Source: Trichoplax adhaerens
Lineage: Eukaryota; Placozoa; Uniplacotomia; Trichoplacea; Trichoplacidae
Reading direction: 5' to 3'
Length of the DNA: 64,000 bases
NCBI RefSeq assembly: GCF_000150275.1
Contig: NW_002060966.1
Span: forward strand, 221,590 to 285,589
Position 1 is the first letter of the stretch. Every line of letters starts with the position of its first letter. The notes under the pieces were generated by a model. It saw only the letters and a list, made by a program, of their open reading frames with translations. It was not told the origin of the DNA and made no database searches. Positions 48,735-61,361 of this stretch are shown piece after piece. The translations under genes were made by a program, and so were the position numbers.

Positions 48735-51700
48735 TTAGAATACAATATACATATAAAAGTATGATTGTTATTATTTCAACATTGCAAGCGAAGGAATGTG
48801 GATGTCATAATTAATAACAATATGATCAATAAACGTCATTAGCGCTAAGTTAAGTGTTTAGAATAAGCAATACAAATGAATTTGAATATAACAATTAATT
48901 AATTAGTTCTTCTACCAATGATATTCACCATGCAGTGTGTAATGTCTTCACGTGTATTGCCATTATTGATAATTGTTAGGCGCTACCTATTGAGAAGAAG
49001 GATCTAAAAACAAGTTTTTCAACGTACCATGCATTCCATAGCTATTTTGTTTGTATTTTTGCCATTTATTCACATGATATAGGTAAACAGTGATCCTCTT
49101 ACTCTATCGGTAAGATCTGTCATTTGGCATAGCGACTACAACAGTGATAAACAATGGATTCGTTCTATTTATTCCCAGTCTATATGAAATTGCCATCTGT
49201 TACATGACAAAAACATAATATCTTCGTATACTGTTCGGCCCCAATCAGTCTAGATAGACTACGGGTGATGATGAGTAAGTTAATTGATTCGTTAGTACTA
49301 TAGTTTCTACTGTATTAGCTTACAAGATAGCAGGTAATAACCCGTAAATGATGAATCCATGCTGCCGGTATCTTAATGCCACACCTAGTTATTACCTATC
49401 TTAACATCATTAGATCAACGAATGGTGCTTTCCACGTCGATTAGGTTGGCTGAAGGTTATATAGTATTAATACTAAGCTATTGGGTGCAATTGTCATACA
49501 ACTAAATTTAATTTTGATATTATCTACTGCGTATTAATCACTAATTTTCGAAAGAATACTTTCAATTCTTTTTAATTAGCTTTGATGATAGTCTAATCAT
49601 TTAATTTATTGCAATAACGCATTCAACGTTAATTACAAGTATAACTTCAACACACCTTATACAGTGTAAAATCGTGATTTTTGGGGGGACGGAGGGAGGG
49701 AATTTTACGAATTTGAATGGAATTTAAAACTCGCATCTCTCTCATTAGGCTTTTTATCAATTACACCTAGACCGCAACGTTTGTTATTGATTTGCGGTTT
49801 CTTTCTTAAATATATGACGATATATTACGAGTAACATGTCATGTCCAAGAATAGATGATAACACGCTGATTTCTGAATTGGATACGACTAAAATTACGTC
49901 TACTATCTATTCCAATGTGCGATAGAGCTTATAGCTACACCAGGGTATAGAAATTTCAATACTGCTTAAATTAAAATAATCTCCTCTACAGTATAAGGAA
50001 CACTCAATGGTATGCAGCATAGATCAACTTCAGTATCGAAAAGCAACTTTAAACAATATATCTGCTACTAGTAGTAAATGATAACTGAATTCCTTTACTA
50101 CTTCCTCTTTTGTCAATGGCTAATTTATGCAGGGCGATTATTTTTGAAATGATAATAAATAATAGTTATGCTTTGATTCATAGTCTATAAAGTACTGATG
50201 AATTGTAATGAATTGTGATTATTTACATTCTTCAATATGCACTTAAAATAATAAAAAAGGGTCCCATCGATATTAAGTGAAACGTATAGTACCATAGTAT
50301 ATAATCGTAGCTGATGATACAGTTATCAGATATCGGCCACTATGAAATCTCACTTTATAGCCAGATATCTCGGTATAAATAAATATTAAGTAATTTACAT
50401 GATAATCGAAATGATCAGCATATGCCGGTATTAAAATTGAATTAATGATACGCGAAATTATATGATATGCCATACCTTATCCTACTATTACGGCTAGGTA
50501 CAAGTAGGGTATCACAGGCTTACAGCTAGATACTTTGGTAGTAACACAGTTAATACGAAAATGTGAACTAGCATTCAAAATTCAGTAATATGAACTAATA
50601 CTAATCGAAGATATGCGATTGTAAAGGATTATAACAATTATAATTATTAAATGGTCATATGTTGCATTATTTAAGTATTTGCCTGATGTTTCACCTTGCT
50701 GTCAAGCATGCAGACTTGAATATGCTAATATTTATCTTAAACTCAAAGAAATTTTTACAAGATCACATTTAACATGTGAACCGCTATTGAATAATGCTTA
50801 CGCTATATGACTAGATGCTAATATTAGCTGTAGCCAATAATGCAGAATTTAATAAAAGACAGATTTGCTACTACGTAAGTATCGATAAAAATTATATTTT
50901 GCAGGTTCATATACTAGTTGTTAATAGAAATTTCAAATTGAGTTAGCGATACAACATACATCCAGTATTGTAAGAGTAGCAAGTAAAAGAATTAATAGTT
51001 ATTAAATATATAAGTTATATAGCATAGGATATAATGGTTTTATTAATTGATAGATAAAACTGTCTTCGTTTATTACTATAATATAGGACTAAGTTTCGTA
51101 ATGAAATGCTATGATAGGCTAAGGCACGATCCACCTACAACAAAATTGTTTTTCTATCTGTTCAGCTAAGATTTAGAGTAACAAATACTGGAGAATAAAA
51201 TTTTTTGATGTTAAACTGACGGGAACTATACTTGTTTATTTGATTTAATCTTTCACAATATTACTTCCGTCCTTTTTCAAAACATAAAAATTGATTACCG
51301 TACATCCCTCTACGATCGACGTACTGTTTTACAAGCATGTTACGTATTAACTATAGACTTAATGTTATTACCTATTATGCATGCTACAAATAAGATTGTA
51401 GACAGTATATCAACACCGCTATAATCCTACGCTATCAAGGCGATCACGTCTCTCATCTATGCATAATTCGAAATAGTTCAGATTAATGATTGATTGATTG
51501 ATGACTGATGCAATAACCGAGAAGGTTACCCATCGTTACTTGAGGTATTTAAATAAAGTAAACAGATGAGAAATGTTTACACTACAGTAAATATTGTCGT
51601 CAACGTGCTGTATCATCTGCTTATTTGCTTGTATAATTTCTGAATAATAAATTTGTTATTCTTTAGTAATTTCAATTGGTACAGTATATACGGTATCACT

Positions 51701-54700
51701 CAGCACTTCCACGTGGCTTAAGGGTCCTATTTTTAAAATTTCAGATTACCATATGCCATTTATAATACTGTCTATCTCTTACACGTAGGTAATATAATAG
51801 CTATCCAGTAATCGCACTGTCTAACATCTAGCTACAATTTTTAAGGATTAGTCATGCCGGTTAGCTTAGCCCCACCCAACAAATTTATCTATGTGCGATA
51901 TATATATTTATATGCATACAGCATACACCCTTAAAGTATGAGCATAATGCGGATATGATACCTAATGTTGACTGAAATACAGTATTATATAGAGTAGTAA
52001 TTACTTACTGTTAGGCTCAAAACGGCAATTATGTTTTTGTAATTTCATTATCTGCGGTTATATTACAGCATTTATATTAACTTAAAATGATACTAACATG
52101 CTAGTATTTTCGATTAGTTTATTTGTTTTATAAGTATATGATAGCTTATTACCAGGGTCAATAAATCTAAATTCTTTCATAAAAGTTACGATATTTTACT
52201 CGAATATAGCAGTATCAAATTATTTACATCTCAGTAGCCAATCGGGTTACCATTGAGGTCTTAAATTCGGTTAAAAACTATCATAGGAACTTGAGCTTAC
52301 AAATTTGTTATTAAAATTGCTTCATTACCGTCATGTTAACTTATATATTTTAGCGAATCAGTTGTACTCTACTTAGCTAGTTAAGGAACATTAATTACCA
52401 TTATCACGTGGTGGAGACCTATAATCTAAAAAATTTACTATCGTATAGCTTGATCAGATTCTTAAAACTACGATTAAGCTAGCTAAAATATCTGCATAAA
52501 TATATACTGGCATGTTGCTAGTACATCGCACTGAACGTATCGCGTTTACTTCGAAAATATAATTATATATGTGAGTTCATCAGAATGGTTCTTATACTGT
52601 AAGATATTGCTGGTATTACTTTTTAAATCCTACTAATTTAATGATGTATATTCCGATTCGATTTTATGAAATAGGAGATATTTTCATGAAATAATATTTT
52701 GGCTCTATTTCAATCTCATCATTAAGAACTATACGTATATATATACATATCAGTATTACTGTAGATGTCTGGGAATTGATAGAATACTACAATCATATGC
52801 GTTAATCCTGTAGGTGAAAAGAAGGTCAGATGGAATGTAGATTACTAGATACTGTATTGACAGAATACGATTATAATATTTATCCACCACAACTAGTGCT
52901 ATCAAGATTATGGATAAGACGTTATATGCAAGTTTAAGTAAATCGTTATATTTAGTAATATCTGATATACATATATATATCACGTAGTTACTGTATTATA
53001 GTCTTTGTAATCAACAAAAAAAAATGAGTTGGAGTATCTTATGCGATATAAATTGCTCACCGCAGTGGGTTAACGAAACAAAATTTGGACCGCACAAGTT
53101 GTGATATGGAATCAATACTAATTGTCTGCCTTGAAGCGTTCGTTTTATCTAGAACTGAAAACAGGTCGGTAGTTTTATAGGGCCTTACATTCTTGAGTTA
53201 TGAAGTTGTAAAAACGACTAAAAATAAATACGAGTTTGTGCTAGCACAGTATTCACTAGCTAGAAGTTAATCGAGAAATTTGTATTGGTGTACCATCTAA
53301 CTTTGGTAGAAATCTATAATCTACTAAATATTGTAGCTATTAGCAACTCGAGAATGGTAGCCGTTATTTATCTGTTCCAAAGTACTTTATTAGCTTGGTA
53401 CGAAGCAGCCTACTAATTGGCTTCTACAATCGGACGTTGCTATTTCATCAATAAATGATACGATTATAATATACTATATTTGAAATAGGATTGCTTCCTA
53501 TCTAAGTGAAAGCCGTATAACAAAATTGAGTTTCATTCTGCCGAGCAGATGCTGCCTTATTTTATCATGCCTTGTTGTAATTCGTATCTGCGACAGCTAC
53601 TACTTTTATTTTGAATCTCATTAAGTTGGCTAAATTAGATCAAAACTAGTTGAAGTAGAAAGTATTTAAATGAGTATTGGAGGATAAGAGTATCAGTTTG
53701 CGGCACCGCCTCATTATTATAATTAACAATATACAGCACTACACATGGGCTTTAGACTGATGATATTCAATGTCAATTTAAAATTTTATACTTTGATATT
53801 TGCTGGTAATACGATTGTTATGGCACACGTTGTGGTTGAAGGAAATGTCAACATTAAGATGACTATTATGAGAATTTAAATGTTATTAAAAGGCAACTGG
53901 AATTAGCAGTTCAACACTGGTCCCCAAATATCAATGTTTCGACCTATATTTTAGTCCAGGGTTTAAAGCACTACACTAGCGTGTCCTTCACCTTGTTAGC
54001 TTATCAAACAACGCCATTGGGTTAGCAACTTAGTATAGTACACGCGTATAAATACTTTACAATTTATTTAAGTTTGTGTCTACTGTAACTTGATAATCTA
54101 AGGAGGAAAATTTAATGCTCAAGATATTGCATTTGGCATTGACTACTGATTCTAATAGCAATTTATTATTTGAATTACTATGGATAATGGAATGAATTTT
54201 GCCTTATTCAGCGGAGGCTAATTTTATGAACGGATACCTTCCTTCTTTTAAATGCATCCTACAACTTGCTCCATCTGAAATTGAGTATTATACTCGTACT
54301 AGCGAAGTATCGCTGGACAACAACTAGTATGGTAGATGGATATTTTAGTCGATACTATTCTTCATAGGTAAGCGTATCCATTAAGCAAATTATAGATGCC
54401 TTCGTATGGTTGTAGGATGGATATGGCATAGCAGGAATCAACTACGCTGTCCAGACTCACTGCATATCATACTCTTAATGTGGGTTGTCGATCCTAATCA
54501 GCAGACTCGAAAGGCGCCTACTCGACGATAGACTTGTCAATTACTCTAATGGCATAACTTAAAATTCTCTCTTAATATTAAATGTATTAAGTGTGTTATA
54601 AAATGAGAATTTGAGCATTTCTGGTAATTACTAGCTGCGTATGAACATGTGAAAGATATGATTTTACTTGTAAACTAAGCCCGCTAAGCCGAAGAATGTT

Positions 54701-54730
54701 TAGCTAAGTTGCACACCGCAGGATCGCCGG
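48735..54730. other. Gene desert, AT-rich
   Basis: About 6 kb with no recognisable gene on either strand. A G-rich tract (six G, then GGAGGGAGGG) lies at 49683-49700. Frames at 50273-50473 and 52756-52983 (minus) have no supporting context. Confidence 0.5.
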
Positions 54731-54821
54731 GGTAGGCTTGGCCTTCCTTGTCCCCTATGGACCAGCGCTGTTGCACGCTGCAGATCGTGAGCACGAGGTC
54801 CCTAGCACAAACTATCCTACC
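54731..54821. ncRNA. GC-rich, strongly foldable segment (candidate structured RNA)
   Basis: About 90 bp of markedly GC-rich sequence in AT-rich surroundings. Stems visible by eye: GGTAGG (54731-54736) with CCTACC (54816-54821) closing the structure; GGACC (54759-54763) with GGTCC (54797-54801); and inside that, hairpins CAGCG/CGCTG (54763-54767/54776-54780) and TCGTG/CACGA (54785-54789/54792-54796). The first inner hairpin shares base 54763 with the enclosing stem, so one pair must give way. A branched, tRNA-like or snRNA-like fold results on either strand. It is not a recognisable tRNA (no standard T or anticodon arm). It could also be a fragment of a GC-rich transposable element. Confidence 0.3.
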
Positions 54822-56404
54822 AATTTGCTCGTATAGTCTATTGGGTTATAGCGGAAAGGACAAAAAAAATTATTATTGATGGCCCTTTGTAATGTCATTT
54901 GATGCAGAAACTTGGTGGTATTCCTTCTATCCATGATACGTAAACACGTCCATTATAATAATAAAATGATAATGATTGTCAGTGTGATACTTTTCAGATA
55001 TGCTGGTCAATTTCTCCCACTGTAAGCGGACGGAGGCGTAGTAGTGAGCAGCATTTGAGTTCATTACAAGATGGACTTTAAATCGTTTTTTAAGTGTACC
55101 ATACGACCATTTTTTCTTGATCATCTCAACTTTTCAGCGGTAAAATTGATCAAAGTGACTCGCCAACCAATTGAAATAGTGATGATCAAGAAATTGAGAT
55201 GTACCCTGTGGAAGGGATTTTGAATAGGCTTTCATTAGACATTTTAATTTAATATTAGTCTGGTGAAATGAGTGAGAGTGGTTGCACCTACTGGAAATGG
55301 CGCTCGATTGAGACTAGCGTTCGATTAATATACGTTTACGTGAGCGTTTACCTTGTAATGTACGGGCATGAGAGGAAATGATGTACTCAGCTTTTGCCAG
55401 TTTCTCAATTTAGAATGCACATAATCAGTCTGGTTTTCAGATAAGTCATACACAGTTGTTCATCAGAGCAAATTGACTGTTGCCATGCATGGTTGACTAC
55501 ACCACTTTTCGTAAGAAAAATTGTTGCGCACGTTGCCATAAAATATTCCTATTGGCGCGTTACTGTACTGTACTGTAACTTACTCAAGAACAGTCGACTC
55601 AAGACAACTGCGGATATACCATTGCTTAGTCATTTGCTCTTCTATCATGATAAGCGCTGGATTATTAGCATACGACTAGATCAGTCACTAGTAGCCTTCT
55701 TCAGTATCGTCCATTCAATCTCATGTTCAACCTTCATTAATTAACTTGCATCTTCTACCAGCAATGACAGAGTCACACTAAAGTACTGTATTGCAACCAA
55801 TTGGAAATACGGTAGTTTTACTTTTCTACCGTCAAGGATTTTACTGTACTGTACAGTATATTAATCACAATTCATGAATAACGATGCAATAATTGCATGG
55901 AATTTCTTTAATTTTCGATCAGCGAAGAACAGAGCAAATGCAGTCGCTTAAAAGATGCTTTAAAAGTCTTCTTCATTCTCTTTATGAGTTCAACAGTTGC
56001 GTATCACCCATACCGGGAATGCTGAATATAAAAATCGATAGGAAACTGTATACGACGTCGTGCATTCATTGAGTTACTCTACTGTATTCAAATCTACTAG
56101 AAACCATGCCCAAATGAAGAATATCATTCTATTTGATGTATCAGTAGGACAGCTAGAAACTCAGTATCCAAAGTAACTTATGCAAAATGGCTACGGCTAG
56201 CGTACAGCAATGTTTCCTATCCGATGGTATTTTCATCAAGTTCAAGAAAAGTATAAATTGCAATTTATTGCTCTCGATGCCACCATTTTTATCCCTCTAG
56301 TCAAGTCAAAGATTAGGAAATGTGTTCATGTCGGTATAAACTAGTGTATTTGCACGATGGTTTTAGTTCCATTTTGCCAGTTGAAAGGGTACACTAGGAC
56401 TACT
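54822..56404. other. Intergenic DNA
   Basis: No gene recognised. A short inverted repeat, TTCTTGATCATC (55114-55125) against GATGATCAAGAA (55181-55192), lies here. TACTGTACTGTA words occur at about 55560-55575 and 55840-55860. Frames at 54927-55124 (minus) and 55493-55744 (plus) resemble nothing known. Confidence 0.5.
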
Positions 56405-56960
56405 GTATGCAGTACAGTAGAGTATTGAACATTGTTTTCAAATAGGTATCCGTCTTTCCGGCCATCTGTCAAAGGACCGTACACTGAGTGTCTGAGTAGA
56501 GTATTGAACATTGTTTTTATTAAATAGGTATCCGCCTTTCCGTCTATCCGTCGAACATTGGTTTCAAACAGGTGTCCGTCTTTCTGGCCATCCGTCAAAG
56601 GACCGTACGCTGAGTAGAGTATTGAACATGATCTTCGAATAGGCATCCGTCTTTCTGGCCATCCGTCACAGGACAGTACACGACACAGAGTCCCAGTGTA
56701 GTACATTTGGACAGATACACAGAGGTATCCATCTTTCTGGCCATCCGTCAAAGGACCGTACACTGAGTAGAGTATTGAACATTATCTTCGAAGAGGCATC
56801 CGTCTTTCTAGCCATCCGTCACAGGACAGTACACAGAGACTCTACACAGAGTCGAGTACAGCACATTTGGACAGATATCAAATAGGTATCCGTCTTTCTG
56901 ACCATCCGTCAAAGGACAGTACACACAGTCCAGTACAGTACATTTGGACAGCAGTCCAAT
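56405..56960. repeat. Minisatellite of ATCCGTCTTTCTGGCCATCC units
   Basis: About eight irregular copies of a unit containing AGAGTATTGAACATTG, AGGTATCCGTCTTTCTGG, CCATCCGTCAAAGGACCG and TACACTGAG, in higher-order pairs of alternating length. On the minus strand much of the array stays open in one frame (YGPLTDGQKDGYLFE repeated, 140 codons to 56763). Unit lengths and indels are irregular and there is no initiation or splice context, so I treat it as a repeat and not a gene. Confidence 0.8.
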
Positions 56961-57125
56961 AACACCATGAGCAAAAGCGACAAAAAGTCACGCAGTGTAA
57001 AATAGGTTAAATGCACACCTGAATGGGATACACTACTATGTCAAGTTACAAGCTCTCTACTGTAAGTACTGTAGCCGCCAGATCGAGCGGACGATTGTTT
57101 CCAGCTGGATATCCTAGTTACAGCC

Positions 57126-60100
57126 ATGCCGGAAGGTAAGTTTGATGGCTGCCTGAAGAAGGCTAATGTTGATCGTCTTGATTTTACTGGATTGCATCAA
57201 ATGGATAACATGAATCGTTTAAGATGCCATTTGATGCATTTTCTTTTATATCCATAGTTCAAAATGAACCGTTTTCCAACCCCATTGCTCCTCCAACCTT
57301 TCATAGGGGTGAATCGAAGGAGGAAAAGTAGGTGCTACCATAATTGCCATAGTGCGTTTCGTAGTCGGCGATTCGCTTAGTCGATGCAACATCCATTGCT
57401 CGATATCAACAGGACGATTGAGATAGCGATGACATTGATAGTAGAATCATGCAGAGCATGTCGTAACCTAATTAAAACGGTAGAAAGGATAACGGTTATA
57501 GTGACTGATTCATTTTACTTTCGTTGTTTTAAAGGCTGACGAATGACGACTTTCGTCGTATGTTGATGACACCACGTCCAAAATCCTCCGAATTCTCCAC
57601 GTAAGCCATAAATGTGTCTTGCTATCCATCTTATATAAAGTGTCAATTTGCTTGTAAACCGTATGATTCATCAATTTAGCATAAGTAAGAAAGATGAGAA
57701 AGATACTGCTCAAATTAAACGTCATAAAAAAAAGAGGTAATGCAATCGTGATGGTAACAATTATTTTAAACTGCATGTTCTTTCCTTGATAACTTGCCTG
57801 GGTTAACTTGGTACCGTATAAACTTTCAATACCGATTAACTTTATTTTAAATTCATGTTCTATACAGTACTATGCAGTAGAAGTAGAGCAGTTGCTTTGA
57901 ACTTTGCGTCATGACACTTTTTATGATGTTTACCAGTTGTGATATTGCAGTAAACAGGACAACCAGACTAGCAAATCAATGTGTTATAACTTTAAATTAT
58001 TGTTTCTTACTTTATTCAGCACGACTCAATTTGCCAAAGAAAAAAGTGAAGAAGATCAATGGAAAAAGGAAATTGCCAATAAATATCGCGATAGAGTATG
58101 TATTCATAAATATAAATGTAGTAAAGACACAGCCATGCCGATATTCTCATCCGTAAAGTAGAAATAGTCTTATTCTACTGTAGAACAGCAGTAGGCAACA
58201 ATTAGAGAGGGTCTCCCTTGGATCGTTCTTATAATACTGTAATAATAAGTCATAGAAACATACAAAGTATACTCCTTTTAGCGATGCATACGATTCATGA
58301 TTTGTGAACTAGCGTACAGCAAAGCAAACACCGTCATTTCTTTATCAACTGGATTGTAAGCGACGATTTTACCTAAGAATCATATTTTTATTGTACACGA
58401 TACTATCCAATCAACGCACGCAGGCTAAAGAGAGACGCGATGGGGTAGATACAGATTATCAGAATGCAGCATCTCATACTGATACGAGATACAGAACGAT
58501 TGGGCCATTAGGCGAATCAGGGTGAGTAGTTTTACTTTTGCAGTTACGTCCAATAGCTGTTATATGTCATTTCCTCAAATAGCACTCCAAAAGCGATATA
58601 TCAATGCAGTCATTATTACAAAATGTTACTATAACATATTTCAGAGATAGCGCTGCTGAGAGACGTATAAAGGAAATTCAGGAAAGTAAATATCTTGGTG
58701 GTGATATGGAACATACTCACTTGGTGAAAGGTCTCGATTTTGCATTACTGCAAAAGGTTTGCAAACATATCATAACATATCATAACGGATAGTACAGAAT
58801 ACTTCGTCTAGAGTTCATATACTGATATCTCTGATATCAAATAATGTACAGCTAAATTGCTACTTGGTGATACATATTCAAATGTTTACAGCCACTCTAA
58901 ATAATCTGATTATCATGTGATAATTTAAAGGTACGAGAGCAAATGACTACTGACGAGCGAGATGAAATTATAGAAGAAGAGGACTTGTCAACCCAAAATA
59001 AGTATGTTCATCTCCCTACTATGAAATTATTCACAAAGGACTTTGTTCATTTAATTCTTACAATGTAATTACCTACAACCAATAAATTGTCAGAGTTAAG
59101 CAAGTTGAAACTGAAGAGATTTCATTTCGAACAAGATTAGGTAAGAAATGTGCATTTTAGTTTACTATTATGTCTTAGCAATACCGCACCCGTTAGCTAT
59201 CTTGGCAATCTCAACTTGACTGTCATAGGATCTAGGATTAATGTATTATAAATCTTTTCATCAACTTTAGCCAAAAATATTCATAATATTGTTTTTAAAT
59301 CTTCGCTACCGCTACGAAACGAGTTCTTTGCTTCTGGAAGAATGGTAAGCCTTCTTCTTATGTAAATAGATTAAATCATTTGGGCATCAACGTACTCCAC
59401 TCATAATTATATGCTAACTATTTTTGTAGGCTTACGCAGTTGATTTGAATGATGATGAAGGCGAGAGTGATATTCCGACTACAATTATTCGAAGTAAAGC
59501 TGATTTCCAAAATGCTGAGGTTATTGTTTTACCTTTGCTTATCATGTATTTGGAAACCGTTGCAAGTCTCTCCAGTATGCCATAATAACTTTTTCCCTTA
59601 TTTTGATTGCAGACACAAAGTGATATTTCAACCAATGACATTGTAATAAATAAGTTAACGCAGATATTGGCTCACCTAAGGCAAGGTTTACGAAGCAAAA
59701 AACTGAAGAAGAAGGAAAGAGCTGGTAAAGAACATGTTACAGCACATTCTCAGGAAAGACCTAAAGTGATAGCACCGGAAGGGAACATGAGGTATCAATG
59801 TGTGCTTGTAATTTCTTTTTTTGTTAACTAAAGTATGAGCAACTTATAATGTAATTGTCAATTTTCATTTCTACTCTTTGGAATTGCGCAGCATTTTCGA
59901 TGACGTTGGATCGGATTATTTACTTGACTTAAAGTCAAAGAAAGACAAGAAAAGTCATCAAATGCAACCCGGTACATATTTTAAAAAGCCCGTCGACGAT
60001 AACAATGACAAAGACGACGAATTTATGACGATATCATCCAAAGATTATGTAAAAAAAATAACAGAAAAATTTTCCAAAAAGGAGGTTAATATCAATTTTG

Positions 60101-61361
60101 AGGATTGAAAATTTTGTGATATCGTAATATGATAACTCATATAAGTTATTCGTACCTTTGAATTGTGGTCAACTATTATTGCCGACGCTAAGAACCGACA
60201 ACAGCAAAACATAAAGTGAGTGGATGTTCTGTATTAAAATCATACAAAATTATTTTGCTGTACACTCTCTAAATATTATTACACTTCACAAAAATTTATA
60301 TAATATCGTTCTCAATTTACATTTACAATACCTAGAGCGAAAGCTAAGACGGTTCCAGCGAAGAAAAATCAAGGTGTTGGTAGTAGCTTAGACTATTACG
60401 CCGAATGCTATCCTGGGTATGTAGTTACATCGGAATTAACTCATCATGAAATAATGCGTGTTGCACAGAATGACTAAATTACGATATTGTTTTATATTGG
60501 ATTACATATTGCAGTGCTATGGAAGTAGATGATGCCATGGCTGATAGCGATGAAGAAGCTGACTATTCGAAAATGGACATGGTAATATTAAATGTGTCTA
60601 AATTATGTTACTCTGTGTTAATATCAGAAGCTACCACAGCTTGTGATATGTCAATAACCGAGTTGAAATCAATAAATATACATCATTTTTATTTCAGTTA
60701 TTAAAAATTGTCAATTAAAATTGTAACATAGGGTAATAAAAAAGGTCCTGTTGGCCGATGGGATTTTGAAAATGAGGAAGATTACAACAAGTACATGGAA
60801 AAGCGTGAAGCTCTACCAAAGTATGCTACAGCTTTTGTAGTACTTTATATTGCAGTACTAGCTCTACTTATCACCATATCTATGATATGCTGATCATTGC
60901 TTGTCATTCCAGCGTAGCTTTATTTAACCTTTGAATCATATTTGTAGAGCTGCTTTCCAGTTCGGAGTCAAGATGGCTGACGGAAGAAAAACTAGGCGTC
61001 AAGGTGTAAAAGATGATAAATCAAAGTTAGATCGTGAATGGCAGCAAATCTCTAACGTAATCATTGTTTAATTTTCTTAGTTTGAATTATGTAACATTTG
61101 CTGTAAACGTACTATGAAACGCACAAATCAGAAAATTGATGGTGTTTTATTTTATTTGGATAACAGATCATTAAAAAGCGCAAGGAAATGGGTACCGGAG
61201 GTCCCGTAAGGTAATAATGGCTCGTAATATTGATTTGCAGTAATGTGGGGTTCGATACTCGGATATTTAGATTAGGGTAACAATATTCCTGGTAATGAAT
61301 GCAATATTCTATTCTCTGTTTATTTAGTGGAAGTGCTAAGAAATTGAAGGAAAGCGACTAA
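57126..61361 (+). CDS. IK: RED protein (IK), spliceosomal B-complex factor, 19 exons
   Basis: RED/IK is a nuclear protein that works with SMU1 in activation of the spliceosome. Exons: 57126-57135, 57258-57327, 57535-57600, 58020-58095, 58424-58521, 58645-58756, 58931-59001, 59094-59140, 59271-59344, 59430-59519, 59613-59791, 59892-60084, 60193-60215, 60336-60416, 60515-60581, 60732-60820, 60948-61056, 61167-61210, 61328-61361. All phases agree, giving 510 residues (human 557). Diagnostic stretches in order: NEPFSNPIAP; KLTNDDFRRMLMTPR; AKERRDGVDTDY; ERRIKEIQESKYLGGDME; HTHLVKGLDFALLQK; DIPTTIIRSKAD; STNDIVINKLTQILAHLRQG; SLDYYAECYPG; DSDEEADYSKMD; GNKKGPVGRWDFENEEDYNK; and AAFQFGVKMADGRKTRR. 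The Arg-Glu/Arg-Asp dipeptide repeat that names the vertebrate protein is absent, replaced by a short Lys/Asp-rich region (exon 12). The first coding exon is only 10 nt (MPE plus one base). Introns are mostly about 70-330 bp. Exon 13 is short and the least certain. Confidence 0.95.

Noticed and set aside
49683-49700. Possible G-quadruplex tract
   Set aside because: One of the four G runs has only two G, so it does not meet the usual pattern.
57510-57776. An 88-codon minus-strand frame with hydrophobic segments
   Set aside because: It overlaps, in antisense, the conserved RED exon 3 (57535-57600) and intron sequence, so it is a shadow.
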